Of a DNA stretch of 64,000 bases, positions 63,357 through 64,000 are shown one piece after another. The first letter of the stretch is position 1; each line of letters starts with the position of its first letter. The translations under genes were made by a program, and so were the position numbers. The stretch spans positions 2,356,001-2,420,000 of the forward strand of contig NZ_CP049199.1 in the NCBI RefSeq assembly GCF_011045195.1, in the 5' to 3' direction. Origin of the DNA: Caulobacter soli (GTDB lineage: Bacteria; Pseudomonadota; Alphaproteobacteria; Caulobacterales; Caulobacteraceae). The notes under the pieces were generated by a model that was not told the origin of the DNA, did no database searches, and saw only the letters and a list, made by a program, of their open reading frames with translations.

Positions 63357-64000
63357 GTGGACGCACCGCCTCATCCGCGCGACGTGTTCGGCATCGACGG
63401 CGTCGAGGCCGCCGAACTGGCCTTCCTGGACGCCCTGGATCGTGGTCGCCTGCACCACGCCTGGCTGCTGACGGGTCCCGAGGGCGTGGGCAAGGCGACC
63501 CTGGCCTACCGCATGGCCCGCCGCCTGCTCGGCGCGCGGCACGATCCGGCGTTTGGCGTCCTGGGCTCGGCCCCGACCGACGTCGTCAGCCGCCAGGTCG
63601 CGGCGCGCTCGCACCCGGATCTGATGGTGCTGGAGCGCGAGACCGACGACGGCAAGGCTCGCAAGTCGATCCCGGTCGACGAGGCTCGCCTGCTGCCGGC
63701 CTTCTTCGCCAATTCGCCGGCGATCTCGCCTTATCGCGTGGCGATCATCGACGCGGCCGATGACCTGAACGTCAACGCCGCCAACGCCGTATTGAAGACT
63801 CTTGAAGAGCCGCCGCCGCGTGGGGTGATCCTGCTGATCAGCCATTCGCCTGGCCGGTTGCTGCCGACCATCCGCTCGCGCTGCCGTCGCCTGGTGGTGC
63901 CCGCGCCGGACCTGTCCAAGGCCGCGGCCATGGTGGAGCGGCGGGCCGGCGTCTCAGCCCACGAGGCCGATCGCCTGGCGCGGATGGCCAAGGGAGCGCC
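63357..64000 (+). CDS. holB: DNA polymerase III delta' subunit, N-terminal part (runs off window)
   Basis: The first ~214 residues of the clamp-loader subunit delta'. The region GPEGVGKATLAYRMARRLLG has a P-loop-like element, DAADDLNVNAANAVLKTLEE is the conserved Walker B/sensor segment, and SHSPGRLLPTIRSRCRR matches the arginine-finger motif SRC. Start GTG 63357 lies just after the tmk stop. The tmk-holB order is common in alphaproteobacteria. Confidence 0.93.
   Translation, partial: MDAPPHPRDVFGIDGVEAAELAFLDALDRGRLHHAWLLTGPEGVGKATLAYRMARRLLGARHDPAFGVLGSAPTDVVSRQVAARSHPDLMVLERETDDGKARKSIPVDEARLLPAFFANSPAISPYRVAIIDAADDLNVNAANAVLKTLEEPPPRGVILLISHSPGRLLPTIRSRCRRLVVPAPDLSKAAAMVERRAGVSAHEADRLARMAKGA

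Noticed and set aside
1..64000. CRISPR array, insertion sequence, integrase or prophage
   Set aside because: No regularly spaced direct repeats, transposase or phage genes were seen on either strand; the island-like 25-31 kb segment has no visible attachment site.

Overview
The window looks like chromosomal DNA of an alphaproteobacterium of the Caulobacter group. The evidence is high G+C coding sequence with strong third-position bias, several large TonB-dependent receptors, a PopA-type GGDEF protein, a tmk-holB pair beside rlpA, and a FecI/FecR/receptor cassette. I see no insertion sequence, integrase, prophage, CRISPR array or rRNA. One tRNA gene (Ser, UGA) is present. Almost all of the sequence is coding, in short operons whose genes often overlap by 4 or 8 bases.

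Layout. 1-5.5 kb: the end of a coniferyl-aldehyde-type dehydrogenase, a CsbD-like lipoprotein, a DEAD-box RNA helicase, an AlkX/YcaQ-type DNA glycosylase and two small secreted proteins. 5.5-15.3 kb: a cobalamin uptake and late-assembly operon on the minus strand (btuB, cobC, btuF, btuC, btuD, cobD, cobT, cobS, a tyrosine-phosphatase-like gene) behind a cobalamin riboswitch, with cobU divergent. 15.4-18.9 kb: a TauD-like dioxygenase and a molybdenum group (modB and modE around a palindromic operator, plus a molybdopterin-fold protein). 18.9-23.3 kb: an ECF sigma factor, anti-sigma factor and TonB receptor behind two identical-arm palindromes. 23.4-25.0 kb: a glycosyltransferase and a deacetylase-like protein.

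25.0-31.6 kb is the most unusual stretch. A Crp-like regulator is divergent from a TIR-membrane-TPR protein, which overlaps a small beta-rich protein; then come a TPR/SLOG-like/class III cyclase protein and a helical protein with a lectin-like region. It resembles a nucleotide-signalling conflict system. 31.6-41 kb: LysR regulator and ilvD, then a TonB receptor, an ACS-type MFS transporter and a Tat-exported protein that probably handle a sugar-acid substrate. 41.0-41.6 kb is non-coding, with many hairpins and a composite palindrome. 41.6-48.6 kb: membrane protein, DsbA-like protein, PopA-like c-di-GMP effector, CoA-transferase-family racemase, BrkB-like membrane protein, TusA, RsuA-type pseudouridine synthase and RsmC-like methyltransferase.

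48.7-61.3 kb is a second cobalt/cobalamin region: cbtB-cbtA behind a riboswitch; a phosphatase; then a riboswitch in front of cobW-cobN-cobO-DUF1636-btuF2; and a fourth riboswitch driving a TonB receptor plus a PepSY membrane protein. Together the four riboswitches would put corrinoid import, cobalt import, cobalt chelation, adenosylation and nucleotide-loop assembly under one ligand. The corrin-ring methylases are not in the window. 61.4-64 kb: tRNA-Ser, rlpA, tmk and the start of holB.
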